64,000 nucleotides of DNA from Novosphingobium sp. SG919. GTDB lineage: Bacteria > Pseudomonadota > Alphaproteobacteria > Sphingomonadales > Sphingomonadaceae. Numbering within the stretch: the first letter of the stretch is position 1; each line of letters opens with the position of its first letter. The stretch is taken from assembly GCF_012932495.1 (NCBI RefSeq), contig NZ_JABCNG010000003.1, positions 124,001 through 188,000 of the forward strand, read 5' to 3'. The position numbers and the translations under genes are program-made. Shown in pieces: positions 38,868-47,954 of the stretch. The notes under the pieces are model-generated. The model saw only the letters and a program-made list of their open reading frames with translations. It ran no database searches and was not told the origin of the DNA.

Positions 38868-41258
38868 CTAGCCGCGCAGGGTGGCGCCCTGCTTGGCCGC
38901 AGCGGCCACGATCTTGTCGGAAATCGCCTTGAGGGCGGCTTCGTCGAAGCTCTTGTCGCCGGGCTGGAGCGTCACCTCGATGGCAAGGCTCTTTTGCCCT
39001 TCCGGCACGCCCTGACCCCGGAAATCGTCGAACACGCGCGCCGCCACGATGCTGGCCTTGTCAGCGCCCTTCACGCTGCGCAGCAGATCGCCGGCGGGCA
39101 CCTTGGCATCGACCAGGAAGGCGAAATCGCGGGTCACGGCCTGGAGCGCGGGCGGGGCAAAGTGCGGGCGGGCAAAACCGCTGGCAACCTTCTTGGCCGG
39201 GACGCGATCGAGGAACAGTTCGACCACGGCTACGGGCACGTCGAGGCCAAAAGCCTTGGCCGTCGCGGGATGGATCATGCCCAGCCGCGCCAGAACCTGC
39301 TTGGGGCCAAGGCGCAGCGTGGCCGATTGGCCGGGGTGGAACTGCGGCCCCGCCTCACCCATCACTTGCAGGTTTTCCACCGGCGCGCCGGCCTGGGCCA
39401 GCAGCGCGAGCGCCTCGGCCTTGGCATCGAACGCATCGAAGGCCTGCGCCTTGCCCGTGGCCCAGCCGCGCGGGGTGCGTTCACCGGCCAGCACGACAGC
39501 CAGGCTCAGCCGCTCGTCGCTGCTGCCATCGTCGGCGCGCAGATAGCGGCGGCCGATTTCGAACAGGCGCACGCTGGATGCACCCCGATCGAGATTGCGG
39601 CGCGCCGCCGCCAGCAGGCCGGGCAGCAGCGAAGGCCGCATGGCCTTGAGGTCTTCCGAAATCGGATTGGCCAGCGTCCACACGAATTGCCCATCGGCAA
39701 AGTGTTCGGCCTGGGCCTGGGGCAGGAACGACCAGGTCACCGCCTCGTGAGCCCCTCGCGCCGCAGCCGCGCGGCGCAGGCGGCGTTCGAGCAGTTGCAC
39801 CGGCGTGGCCGTGGGCCGCGCCACGCCATCGGCGCGGGGCAGCGGGGTGGACGGCACGGCATCGAGGCCGTGGACGCGGATCACTTCCTCGACCAGATCG
39901 GCCGGGCCGGCAATGTCCGGGCGCCAGCTGGGCACGGTGACGGTCCAGTCTTCATCCACGGCAAAGCCGAGCGCGGTGAGGATGCGCTTCTGCTCGCTCT
40001 GCGCCACGGCAATGCCGCCGAGCTGGCCGGCCAGCGCCGGATCATAGGCCAGGGTGTGCGGCGCCAACGGCGGCGTGCCCACGCGCGAGACTTCGCTGGC
40101 CGTGCCGCCGCAGATTTCGAGAATCAGCTGGGTCAGCAGGTCCATGCCGGTGTCCAGGAACGCGGGATCGACTCCGCGCTCGAACCGGCCGCGCGCGTCG
40201 CTGGCCAGCGCCAGGGCCTGGCCGGTGCGGGCGATATGTGCCGGATCGAAATAGGCGACTTCGAGCAGCACGTCGGTGGTCGTGTCGGCGCAGCCCGAAT
40301 GCTCACCCCCCATGATGCCGCCAATGTCGTGTACGCCAGCATCGTCGGCAATCACGGTCATGAACGGCTGGAGTGCGTATTCCTTGCCGTTGAGCGCCAG
40401 CACGGTTTCGCGTTCACGCGCCTTTCGCGCGGTGACGGCGCCGGTCAGCTTGGCGAGGTCATAGGCATGGGCCGGGCGGCCATAGCCAAGCATCACGTAG
40501 TTCGTGATGTCCACCAGCGCCGAGATCGGCCGCTGGCCGGCGGCCTTGAGCCGGTCTTGCAGCCATTGCGGCGAAGGGCCGTTCTGCACGCCCTTGATCA
40601 CGCGACCGTAAAACGCCGGGCAACCTTCTGCGTCCTCGATGCGGACTTCGACAGGGCACGGGCCTTCACCCGCCACAGGCGCCACATCGATGGCACGCAA
40701 AGTGCCGATGCCGGCCGCCGCCAGATCGCGGGCAATGCCATAAACGCCCATGCAATCGGGGCGGTTGGGCGTGATTGCCACGTCGAACACCGGATCGGAG
40801 CCGATGTAGTCGGCAAACGACTGGCCCAGCGCGGTATCGGCGGGCAATTCGATGATGCCGTCGTGTTCCTCGCCCAGGCCCAGTTCACGCGTGGAGCACA
40901 TCATGCCGTTGGATTCGACACCGCGGATCGCGCTTTTGCGCAGTTCCATGCCGTTGGCCGGCACCACCGCGCCGGGTAGCCCGAGCACGCCGACTAGGCC
41001 GGCGCGCGCATTGGGCGCGCCGCAGACCACCTGGAGCGGCTGGCCATCACCCAGATCGACGCTGAGCACCTGGAGCTTGTCGGCCTGCGGATGCTTTTCG
41101 GCGGTGAGCACGCGGGCGACGCGAAAGCTGCTGAGCGCGGCCGAGGCATCGGTCACGCTTTCGATTTCCAGGCCCAGGCTGGTGAGCTTTTCGGCAATCT
41201 CGGTGGCGCTTGCTTGCGTATCGAGCAGGGCCTTGAGCCACGACAGGGAAAACTTCAC
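38868..41258 (-). CDS. pheT: Phenylalanyl-tRNA synthetase beta subunit
   Basis: A 796-residue subunit of the alpha2-beta2 PheRS. It contains the N-terminal tRNA-binding OB-fold ([20 protein letters not shown]), the B3/B4 editing domain ([21 protein letters not shown]), a B5 DNA-binding-like fold, and the C-terminal anticodon-binding domain (FPAFAFLVD-type stretch [17 protein letters not shown]). The GTG at 41258 overlaps the pheS TGA (GTGA), so subunits are translationally coupled. Length is normal. Confidence 0.96.
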   Translation of the reverse strand: MKFSLSWLKALLDTQASATEIAEKLTSLGLEIESVTDASAALSSFRVARVLTAEKHPQADKLQVLSVDLGDGQPLQVVCGAPNARAGLVGVLGLPGAVVPANGMELRKSAIRGVESNGMMCSTRELGLGEEHDGIIELPADTALGQSFADYIGSDPVFDVAITPNRPDCMGVYGIARDLAAAGIGTLRAIDVAPVAGEGPCPVEVRIEDAEGCPAFYGRVIKGVQNGPSPQWLQDRLKAAGQRPISALVDITNYVMLGYGRPAHAYDLAKLTGAVTARKARERETVLALNGKEYALQPFMTVIADDAGVHDIGGIMGGEHSGCADTTTDVLLEVAYFDPAHIARTGQALALASDARGRFERGVDPAFLDTGMDLLTQLILEICGGTASEVSRVGTPPLAPHTLAYDPALAGQLGGIAVAQSEQKRILTALGFAVDEDWTVTVPSWRPDIAGPADLVEEVIRVHGLDAVPSTPLPRADGVARPTATPVQLLERRLRRAAAARGAHEAVTWSFLPQAQAEHFADGQFVWTLANPISEDLKAMRPSLLPGLLAAARRNLDRGASSVRLFEIGRRYLRADDGSSDERLSLAVVLAGERTPRGWATGKAQAFDAFDAKAEALALLAQAGAPVENLQVMGEAGPQFHPGQSATLRLGPKQVLARLGMIHPATAKAFGLDVPVAVVELFLDRVPAKKVASGFARPHFAPPALQAVTRDFAFLVDAKVPAGDLLRSVKGADKASIVAARVFDDFRGQGVPEGQKSLAIEVTLQPGDKSFDEAALKAISDKIVAAAAKQGATLRG

Positions 41259-42355
41259 GGCTTCACTCCAACACCGCCCGAAAGGGTGGGCACATCGAGC
41301 GCCCCAAATCCATAGTGGCCCAGCCAGCGGGCATCGCCATCGAAGAACGCGCGCAAGTCATCCAGGCCATACTTGAGCATGGCCAGGCGATCGACGCCGG
41401 TGCCAAAGGCAAAGCCCTGCCATTCATCGGGGTCCAGCCCGCCGAATTCGATGACCTTGCGGTTGACCATGCCGGAGCCCAGGACTTCCATCCAGCCGCC
41501 GCCCGGCGCATCGCCGCTGCCCCCCACCACGCGCTTGCCGTTCACCAGGGTATAGCCCACGTCCACTTCCACCGAAGGCTCGGTGAACGGGAAATAGCTG
41601 GGGCGCAGGCGCAGGACGATGTCGTCGCGCTCGAAGAACGCCTTGAGGAAGGTTTCCAGCGTCCACTTGAGGTGCCCCAGGTGAATGCCCTTGTCGATCA
41701 CCAGGCCTTCGATCTGGTGGAACATCGGGGTGTGCGTGGCATCACTGTCAGACCGATAGACGCGGCCCGGCGCGATGATGCGCAAGGGCGCACCCTGCTT
41801 GAGCATGGCACGGATCTGCACCGGCGAGGTGTGCGTGCGCAGCAGCATGTCGCGCCCCTGCGCATCCTTGTCGGGGAAGTAGAACGTGTCGTGCATGGCG
41901 CGCGCGGGATGCGTTTCGGGCATGTTGAGCGCGGTGAAATTGTGCCAGTCGTCTTCGATTTCCGGGCCGCTGGCGACGGCAAAGCCCATGTCGGCAAAGA
42001 TTTCGGCCAGCTCGTCCATGACTTGCGAAACCGGGTGGACCGAGCCACGCGGCGCTTCGGGCGCGGGCAGCGAGAGGTCCACCGCCTCGGCCGCCAGGCG
42101 CGCTTCCAGGGCGGCGCTTTCCAGCGCGGCCTTGCGTTCCGCCAGCGCGGCGGTGACCGCTTCGCGCAGGGCGTGGATCTGCGGGCCACGGGCCTGGCGT
42201 TCCTCGGGGCTCATCTGGCCCATGGTCTTGAGCAGGGCGGAAACCCAGCCCTGCTTGCCCAGGGCAGCAACACGGATCGCCTCCACGGCGTCAAGCGTGG
42301 TGGCCGCCGCGATGGCGCCGAGGGTTTGCGCCTGCTGTTGGTCTAGCTGTTCCAT
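41255..42355 (-). CDS. pheS: Phenylalanyl-tRNA synthetase alpha subunit
   Basis: A 366-residue class II catalytic subunit. N-terminal coiled-coil for tRNA contact (~1-100), then [19 protein letters not shown], motif 2 region [34 protein letters not shown] and motif 3 [18 protein letters not shown]. It follows rpmI-rplT in the same direction across a terminator and a GC-rich repeat, preserving the common rpmI-rplT-pheS-pheT order, though infC is not next to rpmI here. Confidence 0.96.
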   Translation of the reverse strand: MEQLDQQQAQTLGAIAAATTLDAVEAIRVAALGKQGWVSALLKTMGQMSPEERQARGPQIHALREAVTAALAERKAALESAALEARLAAEAVDLSLPAPEAPRGSVHPVSQVMDELAEIFADMGFAVASGPEIEDDWHNFTALNMPETHPARAMHDTFYFPDKDAQGRDMLLRTHTSPVQIRAMLKQGAPLRIIAPGRVYRSDSDATHTPMFHQIEGLVIDKGIHLGHLKWTLETFLKAFFERDDIVLRLRPSYFPFTEPSVEVDVGYTLVNGKRVVGGSGDAPGGGWMEVLGSGMVNRKVIEFGGLDPDEWQGFAFGTGVDRLAMLKYGLDDLRAFFDGDARWLGHYGFGALDVPTLSGGVGVKP

Positions 42356-42426
42356 ACGCGCCTGCCGCTAGCGCTTTGCGGGGCGGAAGGGAAGATGGGT
42401 TGCGTGGGCAAGAGGCCCTGCGCGTA

Positions 42427-42519
42427 ACATGCCCTCCCCCAACCCCTCCCGCAGGCGGGAGGGGAGTTTGGCCGCTCTCCCCCTCCCGCTTGCGGGAGGG
42501 GGTCGGGGGGAGGGCATGT
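42427..42519. repeat. CCCTCCC/GGGAGGG nested inverted repeat, copy 1
   Basis: The outer arms (ACATGCCCTCCCCC and its near-complement ending GGAGGGCATGT) enclose two inner hairpins, CCCTCCCGC-AG-GCGGGAGGG and CCCTCCCGC-TT-GCGGGAGGG. It shares its plan and most of its sequence with 46497-46577. It is an intergenic element between rplT and pheS, not a gene. Confidence 0.75.
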
Positions 42520-42537
42520 TCGCGAAAACCCCAACAG

Positions 42538-42573
42538 AAAAAGGCGCCCGCCCCGGTGAGGGCGAGCGCCTTT
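42538..42573 (-). terminator. Terminator after rpmI-rplT
   Basis: On the minus strand, AGGCGC-t-CGCCC pairs with GGGCG-g-GCGCCT around a 6-nt loop and is followed by TTTTT. It lies 23 bp after the rplT stop. Confidence 0.75.
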
Positions 42574-42595
42574 CAAACTGTATCGCTTAAGGCGA

Positions 42596-42958
42596 TCAGG
42601 CGGCCGGAAGGGCTGCCTTGGCCTGGGCGATCACGGCTGCGAACACGCCGCCTTCGTTCATGGCGAGATCCGCCATGGCCTTGCGATCGAGTTCGATGCC
42701 AGCCAGCTTGGTGCCGTGGATGAACTGCGAATAGGTCAGGCCTTCGGCGCGGACGGCCGCGTTGATGCGCTGGATCCACAGGGCGCGGAAGGTCCGCTTC
42801 TTGACCTTGCGGTCGCGGTACGCATACTGGCCAGCCTTTTCAACGGCTTGGCGGGCAACGCGGATCGTATTCTTGCGACGGCCGCGGTAACCCTTGGCCT
42901 GGTCGAGAATGCGCTTGTGCTTGGCACGCGTGGTGGTGCCGCGCTTGATACGGGACAT
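42596..42958 (-). CDS. rplT: 50S ribosomal protein L20
   Basis: A 120-residue, highly basic protein essential for early 50S assembly. Canonical features: [20 protein letters not shown] start, [40 protein letters not shown] and the conserved C-terminal [13 protein letters not shown]-like end. It follows rpmI after ~12 bp. In other bacteria L20 represses this operon by binding its leader; infC is absent next to it here, so regulation may differ. Confidence 0.98.
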   Translation of the reverse strand: MSRIKRGTTTRAKHKRILDQAKGYRGRRKNTIRVARQAVEKAGQYAYRDRKVKKRTFRALWIQRINAAVRAEGLTYSQFIHGTKLAGIELDRKAMADLAMNEGGVFAAVIAQAKAALPAA

Positions 42959-42970
42959 GGATCAGCCTCC

Positions 42971-43174
42971 TCAGTTCAGCCCGTAGGGCGCCCACTTCTT
43001 GATCACCTTCGCGTCAGCGTCGGAGATCACGTCGGTGCCGCGGTTCTGGCGGATGTACTTGGCGTTGTGGCTGATCAGGCGGTGACGCTTGCCGGCCACG
43101 CCGTGCTTCACCTTGCCCGTAGCGGTAAGCTTGAAGCGCTTCTTCACACCGCTCTTGGTCTTGAGCTTGGGCAT
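42971..43174 (-). CDS. rpmI: 50S ribosomal protein L35
   Basis: A 67-residue basic ribosomal protein: [20 protein letters not shown] start, [20 protein letters not shown] core. Slightly longer than E. coli L35, with the tail [11 protein letters not shown] typical of alphaproteobacteria. GGAGACGAAA precedes the ATG. First gene of the rpmI-rplT pair; the ~180 bp upstream carries no recognisable infC. Confidence 0.97.
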   Translation of the reverse strand: MPKLKTKSGVKKRFKLTATGKVKHGVAGKRHRLISHNAKYIRQNRGTDVISDADAKVIKKWAPYGLN

Positions 43175-43353
43175 TTTCGTCTCCTTGTTCGACGCGGTGT
43201 ACCTGCCGTGGCAGCCCTATGTGGCCAGGCAGGAACGCAGGTCCGCGTGGATTGAAGGGGCGGCCCTTAACGAGGGAGGGCCGGTTTGGCAACTTGATTC
43301 GGGGGCCTTGGTCCTTGCAACGTCGGACTCCCCGCCAATCGGCCCATCGCCGT

Positions 43354-44319
43354 TCAATCGGTCGAAGGCATCGTGACCGGGCGCGCCTGTGGGCGGAACC
43401 ATAGAGTGCCGCAGGCCGCATCGCGCGCCTGGCGCCGGGTCTTTTCATCGCTGCCCTGGGTGGATGTGAGCAAAGGCAGACCCGAACAGGCATTGTTGGC
43501 AATGCGGAACAGGGCATCGAAAGCGGTGGGATCGACGGCGCCGATCCCCAGTGGCCCCCGATCCGTGCTGTCGAACAGGGATTTGGTATCGATGTTTAGA
43601 CATTCTGCAGACACGGCCCGTTCCACGGTCATCGGCTTGCTGGCGCTATCTTCGCAACCCTTTTGGATGGCCACGGCCTCCAGCCCCGAGCGGAAGCTGC
43701 CATTGGCATAGTGCAGGCCGACAGCGAGCGATTTCAATGCCTTCAATGCCTTGAATGCAGCGCCCACGACATCGCCATTGGCTACGGCAGTGAGGAACGC
43801 CCGCGCTCGATCGGCCGGCAACGCGGCCACCACCACCTTGATCAGGCTAGCTTCGACCAGCGGCAATTCGCTTTCGAAATTGGTGGCATAGCCCGTGCAG
43901 GCCTGCAGATTTGCCACATCGTTGACCACCGCATCGGCGGCTGCCGCGCCGCCACCTGCGACCGCTTTGGCTGCCGAGGCTGCCGGTCCCACAACGTGGC
44001 AAGGCGTATTGGCCGCTGCGGGCGCCTGATAAAGATTGGCAGCGGCAAAATCGATTTCCCGTGCTGCGCTGGCAAGGTAATTGGCAAAGGCATCGGCATC
44101 TTCCACCCGCACGGTGGACTGGCCCATGCGCGCCGCCATGGCCAGCACGATAGCCGCGCGGAGTAGGACGAGCTGCTTGTTATCGCGCGCGCGAAAACTG
44201 TGCCGATCAAGCGCCTTGGCCGGATAGCCACCGTTGCCATGGAGATCATCCAACACCATGGAACAGCCAGAAGTGGCAAGAAGACTGCAAGCAGCAACAG
44301 CGGAAACAATCCTGCGCAT
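43354..44319 (-). CDS. Uncharacterised lipoprotein
   Basis: A 321-residue protein with an N-terminal lipoprotein-type signal (MRRIVSAVAACSLLATSGC, cysteine at 19). The mature part is mostly helical, with alanine-rich stretches (ASAAKAVAGGGAAAADAVV) and several other cysteines. No enzyme motif is recognised. The downstream-of-start segment ARDNKQLVLLRAAIVLAMAA could be an amphipathic helix. It lies beside unusually AT-rich DNA (44344-44460), suggesting recent acquisition. ATG at 44319 chosen because it places the lipobox at the usual distance; an in-frame ATG upstream also exists. Confidence 0.6.
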   Translation of the reverse strand: MRRIVSAVAACSLLATSGCSMVLDDLHGNGGYPAKALDRHSFRARDNKQLVLLRAAIVLAMAARMGQSTVRVEDADAFANYLASAAREIDFAAANLYQAPAAANTPCHVVGPAASAAKAVAGGGAAAADAVVNDVANLQACTGYATNFESELPLVEASLIKVVVAALPADRARAFLTAVANGDVVGAAFKALKALKSLAVGLHYANGSFRSGLEAVAIQKGCEDSASKPMTVERAVSAECLNIDTKSLFDSTDRGPLGIGAVDPTAFDALFRIANNACSGLPLLTSTQGSDEKTRRQARDAACGTLWFRPQARPVTMPSTD

Positions 44320-44492
44320 GGCCCCACTCCGTCCAAAAGACAATCGACGCGACCAGCGAGTTTTTGTTCAATTAATACTAAGCCATATAACCGCAGGCAT
44401 CAAGTGGACGCGGCAAAACAGCCACAATGGCGCCTTATACCCTATTTAGATGATCACGCCCTATTCAACCAAGATCATGATCTTTGACGTCA

Positions 44493-45392
44493 TCAACCAC
44501 CGATATCGGCCAGATCGAACGGCGTGGTCTGGTAGACTTCGTTGATCCAGTTGCCGAACAGCTGGTGGCCATGGGTGCGCCAGGTGTTGCGAGGCAACTG
44601 GGCCGGGTTGTTGTCGGGATAATAGTGCCGGGGCACGATGCGCTCGCCATCGCGGCGGTATTCGGTGTCGAGCGTGAGCGTATCGTATTCCAGGTGGTTG
44701 AACATGTGCAGCGCGCGGCGTGCCGGATCGTCGACCAGGCAAGGGCCGACCTCCTCGCTGTCGAGCAGCACGGTGAGGCCGGCGCCCAGGTCTTCCCGGC
44801 GCACTTCGCTCCAGCGTGAGACGGGCACGGGCACCAGGTCCGACATGCCGCGCAGCCAGGGGCTGGCCGGCGCGCGGTTCACATGGGGAAACACGCCATG
44901 GGCCTTGGCGCCCAGTTGATGCTTGGGCACGCCGTGGAAGTGGGCGAGCGCGGCCATCGCGCCCCAGCAGATCGTCAGCAGGCGATGGCAGTGAGTCTGG
45001 CTCCAGTCGAAGATCTGGCGCAACTCGTCCCAATAGGTCACTTCGCCATAGTCCATGGTTTCCACCGGCGCCCCGGTAACGATCAGGCCGTCGAAGCGCT
45101 CGGCGCGCACGTCGGTGAACGGGCGATAGAATTCGGCGATGTGCCCGGCCGAGGTGGTCTTGCTGACATGGCCCGAGAGGCGCACCAGCTGCAGCTCGAT
45201 CTGCAGCGGCGTGGCGCCGAGCAGGCGGGCGATCTGGGTTTCGGTGGTGATCTTGTCGGGCATCAGGTTGAGCAGCGCGATGCGCAGCGGGCGGATATCC
45301 TGCCGCGCGGCCTCGGTCTCGCCCATGACGATCACGCCCTCGGCTTCGAGCGTACGGCGGGCGGGGAGGTTGTCGGCAATCCTGATCGGCAC
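44493..45392 (-). CDS. metA: Homoserine O-acyltransferase, MetA family, probably acetyl-CoA dependent
   Basis: A 299-residue MetA-family enzyme that acylates homoserine as the first committed step to methionine. Catalytic residues: Cys142 in LLTICWGAMAAL, and the NHLEYDTLTLDTEYRRD block (His and Glu). Residue 111, in VTGAPVETMDY, is glutamate; in this family Glu111 goes with acetyl-CoA and glycine with succinyl-CoA, so this is predicted to be an O-acetyltransferase. The GTG at 45392 is preceded by AGGAAAG and matches the family N-terminus; the open frame upstream is the leader. Confidence 0.92.
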   Translation of the reverse strand: MPIRIADNLPARRTLEAEGVIVMGETEAARQDIRPLRIALLNLMPDKITTETQIARLLGATPLQIELQLVRLSGHVSKTTSAGHIAEFYRPFTDVRAERFDGLIVTGAPVETMDYGEVTYWDELRQIFDWSQTHCHRLLTICWGAMAALAHFHGVPKHQLGAKAHGVFPHVNRAPASPWLRGMSDLVPVPVSRWSEVRREDLGAGLTVLLDSEEVGPCLVDDPARRALHMFNHLEYDTLTLDTEYRRDGERIVPRHYYPDNNPAQLPRNTWRTHGHQLFGNWINEVYQTTPFDLADIGG

Positions 45393-45419
45393 GGGGCAAG
45401 TCTTTCCTGGGCAGTGAAC

Positions 45420-45558
45420 TGCATCGAAACCGGGAAAGACGCCTGGGGCTTGCTCCGCTTGGTTGCCGGATCGGCCACATCCTCCCCGTTGGGGGAGCGC
45501 CACCTTGCCCGGAAACCGGCAGGTTGGCGTTGGGGCGTCGCCCCCAACTCTCGATGCT
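45420..45558 (-). promoter_or_regulatory. Structured metA leader, candidate riboswitch
   Basis: The ~140 bases before metA, read on the minus strand, contain a hairpin GTTGGGGGCGACGCCCCAAC (45539-45558), one of CTCCCC/GGGGAG (45482-45497) and, between them, a CTGCCGG/CCGGGCA pair. A CCGGCAACC segment (45461-45469) resembles the core of S-box SAM riboswitches, and this is where SAM sensing would make sense. The fold does not match SAM-I, -II or -IV fully, so the class is unproven. The AT-poor leader overlaps no credible gene. Confidence 0.4.
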
Positions 45559-45644
45559 TGGCCGTGCATGTAGCGGCGGGGCGAGCGCTTTGCAAGGCGG
45601 CCCGCAAAGCCCCGCACCCTGCCGCAATCCTGCGTTTACCCCTT

Positions 45645-45690
45645 GCTCATGAGAATGAATCGCATTACTCTGCGAATCATTCTCATGAGC
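45645..45690. promoter_or_regulatory. Large Fur-type dyad upstream of bfd-bfr
   Basis: A 20-bp arm GCTCATGAGAATGAATCGCA (45645-45664) is inverted at 45671-45690 with one mismatch around a 6-nt centre. Each arm contains the Fur half-site TGAGAATGA. It sits 33 bp before the bfd start, in the promoter position, so iron-dependent control by Fur (or Irr/RirA-like regulators) of bfd is likely. Confidence 0.7.
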
Positions 45691-45722
45691 GAGAGACCCT
45701 CAGAGCGAGAGATACGGGCGTC

Positions 45723-45902
45723 ATGTACATCTGCATCTGCAATGCCATTCGGGAAAAGGACCTGCGCCAGGCCGCCCGCTGCCACGCGCGCGGCGATGCC
45801 GAAGCGCTGTATGGCACGCTGGGCTGCCAGGCGCAGTGCCGCCAGTGCCTGGACGATGCCGACGACGTGGTGGCCGACGAGCGCGCCTGCGCCATGGCCT
45901 GA
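45723..45902 (+). CDS. bfd: Bacterioferritin-associated ferredoxin
   Basis: A 59-residue [2Fe-2S] protein that delivers electrons to bacterioferritin so iron can be released. Four cluster cysteines: CIC near the N-terminus (MYICICNAIREKDL) and CQAQCRQC later, the classical CxC...CxxC BFD arrangement. bfr is 88 bp downstream in the same direction. The gene is preceded by a strong Fur-type dyad. Confidence 0.92.
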   Translation: MYICICNAIREKDLRQAARCHARGDAEALYGTLGCQAQCRQCLDDADDVVADERACAMA

Positions 45903-45990
45903 TGCGCCCACGCGCATAATCTGCGGATTGCCCGCCAGCCTGGTCTGGCCTAGCCTGCCTTCCGGTTCAACGGCATAGGAAGGTCTGGCC

Positions 45991-46470
45991 ATGAAGGGCG
46001 ATGCCAAGGTCATCGAGTTCCTGAACAAGGCACTGTTCAACGAACTGACCGCGATCAACCAGTATTGGCTGCACTATCGCCTGCTGTCGCACTGGGGCGT
46101 GAAGAAGCTGGCCGAGTTCGAGCGGCACGAATCCATCGACGAAATGAAGCATGCCGACATGCTTGCCGACCGCATCCTGTTCCTGGACGGCCTGCCCAAT
46201 TTCCAGGCGCTGGGCCGGTTGAAAGTGGGCGAATCGGTGGAGGAAGTGCTCAAGGCCGATCTGGCGCTGGAGTATGAGGCCGTGCCCGTGCTCAAGGACG
46301 GGATCGCCCATGCCGAAACCGTGCGCGATTATGTGAGCCGCGACTTGTTCCAGAAGATCCTGGAAAGCGAGGAAGAGCATATCGACACGCTGGAAACCCA
46401 GCTCGACCTGATCAAGCAGATGGGCATCCAGAACTACATCCAGTTGAACAGCCAGCCGCCTGAGGAGTGA
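45991..46470 (+). CDS. bfr: Bacterioferritin
   Basis: A 159-residue ferritin-like 24-mer subunit for iron storage. It starts [20 protein letters not shown] and contains the haem-binding Met in [18 protein letters not shown] and the di-iron ligands Glu/His in [19 protein letters not shown] and [12 protein letters not shown]. With bfd upstream and a Fur-type site it forms an iron storage/release module. Confidence 0.96.
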   Translation: MKGDAKVIEFLNKALFNELTAINQYWLHYRLLSHWGVKKLAEFERHESIDEMKHADMLADRILFLDGLPNFQALGRLKVGESVEEVLKADLALEYEAVPVLKDGIAHAETVRDYVSRDLFQKILESEEEHIDTLETQLDLIKQMGIQNYIQLNSQPPEE

Positions 46471-46496
46471 TTTTTCCGGGCTGGCTGGGGAAACGT

Positions 46497-46577
46497 GCCC
46501 TCCCCCAGCCCCTCCCGCACGCGGGAGGGGAGTTTAGAAAGTCCCCCTCCCGCGTGCGGGAGGGGTTAGGGGAGGGC
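46497..46577. repeat. CCCTCCC/GGGAGGG nested inverted repeat, copy 2
   Basis: Same design as 42427-42519: outer GCCCTCCCCC/GGGGAGGGC arms and two inner CCCTCCCGC-GCGGGAGGG hairpins separated by GAGTTT. It lies between the convergent bfr and amidohydrolase genes. Confidence 0.75.
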
Positions 46578-46584
46578 TTGTTGC

Positions 46585-47868
46585 TTACTGCGCGGCCTTC
46601 ACCACTTCGCCGCCCTTCATCACGAACGCCACGTGCTCCAGCGTGCGCACGTCGGCCAGCGGATCGCCATCGACGGCGATCAGATCGCCATAGCGCCCGG
46701 TGGCGATCGCGCCGACGTCCGCCGTGCGGTCCAGCGCTTCGGCGGCGCTCTTGGTGGCGGCCTGGATCGCCTCGATCGGGGTCATGCCCCATTCCACCAT
46801 CTTGGCGAACTGGCGCGCGTTGTAGCCGTTGGGATAGACGCCGCCGTCGGTGCCGAACAGCAGCTTGACCCCGGCGGCATGAGCGGCGCGGAAAGTTTCG
46901 CGCTGCTTGCGGCCGATCATCTTTTCCTTGGCCAGGCTTTCGGCAAAGACGCCGTTCTTCTCGCCTTCGGCCAGGATATAGTCGTCGTTGTAGATATCCA
47001 TGTCGAGCCAGGCGCCCTTGGCCTTGGCCAGCTTGAAGCTTTCCTCGTCGGCAAGGCTGGCGTGCTCGATCGTGTCGATGCCAGCGCGCAGCGCATCGTT
47101 GATGCCGGCGGTGCCGTGGGCGTGGGCGGCCACGCGCATGCCCAGCATATGCGCTTCGTCGGCCACGGCCTTCAATTCCTCAAAACTCATCTGCTGGGCG
47201 CCGACCGAATCGGTTTTGGAAAAGACCCCGCCGGTGGCGCAGATCTTGATCACTTCGGCGCCATACTTGCGCACTTTGCGGACCAAGGCGCGGAATTCGT
47301 CGGGCGTGTTGGCAATCTGCGGCGAAGGCACGGTGATCGAGGGCGGGAATTCGGTGGAATCGCAATGGCCGCCGGTGGCGCCCAGGGCATAGGTCGCCGG
47401 CACGATGCGCGGGCCGGGGACATAGCCCATCTCGATGCCCTGCTTGATCGCGACGTCGTCGTAATTGGCCGAACCGACGTTGCGCACGGTGGTAAAGCCG
47501 GCTTCCACCGTCTTCTTGGCATTGGCGACGCCGACGACAGTGCCGAAGTTATCGGTGAACTCCAGCCCGCGATAGCCACCGAGCGTGGGGTCGCTGGTCA
47601 GGTGGACATGCATGTCGATCAGGCCGGGCAGCAGCGTGCGCGGCCCCAGGTCGATCACTTCGGCCCCGGCCGGAACCGCGTCGCCCGCCTTGCCCACGGC
47701 CGTGATGCGGCCATCGGTGACCACCACCTGCGCGCCATCAACGCGCTTGCCCGCCAGCACGTCGATCATATGGGCGGCACGCACCACCACGGTCTTGGCC
47801 TGGGCCGTGCCAGCCACCAATGCGACCAGCGCGGCCGCTCCCAGCGCCACGCTCTTTATCGTTTTCAT
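46585..47868 (-). CDS. Exported amidohydrolase
   Basis: A 427-residue metal-dependent hydrolase of the amidohydrolase superfamily with an N-terminal signal peptide (ending GTAQA), so probably periplasmic. Metal ligands: HVH in GLIDMHVHL, Lys in EVIKICATGG, His in VAAHAHGTAGI and IEHASLAD, Asp in LLFGTDGGVYPNG. Closest in style to imidazolonepropionase-like or Xaa-Pro dipeptidase-type members; the substrate is not predictable. Starts at ATG 47868. Confidence 0.87.
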   Translation of the reverse strand: MKTIKSVALGAAALVALVAGTAQAKTVVVRAAHMIDVLAGKRVDGAQVVVTDGRITAVGKAGDAVPAGAEVIDLGPRTLLPGLIDMHVHLTSDPTLGGYRGLEFTDNFGTVVGVANAKKTVEAGFTTVRNVGSANYDDVAIKQGIEMGYVPGPRIVPATYALGATGGHCDSTEFPPSITVPSPQIANTPDEFRALVRKVRKYGAEVIKICATGGVFSKTDSVGAQQMSFEELKAVADEAHMLGMRVAAHAHGTAGINDALRAGIDTIEHASLADEESFKLAKAKGAWLDMDIYNDDYILAEGEKNGVFAESLAKEKMIGRKQRETFRAAHAAGVKLLFGTDGGVYPNGYNARQFAKMVEWGMTPIEAIQAATKSAAEALDRTADVGAIATGRYGDLIAVDGDPLADVRTLEHVAFVMKGGEVVKAAQ

Positions 47869-47954
47869 GAACCATCCTCTTCTTCAGGGGGATGGCGGCA
47901 AAGTTGCATGCGCAACGATATTGAACAAGTGTCTAATCGACCGCGATCATGCGA

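Noticed and set aside
45393-45617. An N-terminal extension of metA (open frame to 45617)
   Set aside because: The family start and a ribosome-binding site lie at the GTG 45392; the extension reads through a structured leader.
42427-46577. A CRISPR array suggested by repeated GGGAGGG blocks
   Set aside because: Two copies 4 kb apart with nested palindromes and no spacers or cas genes; better explained as intergenic repeats.
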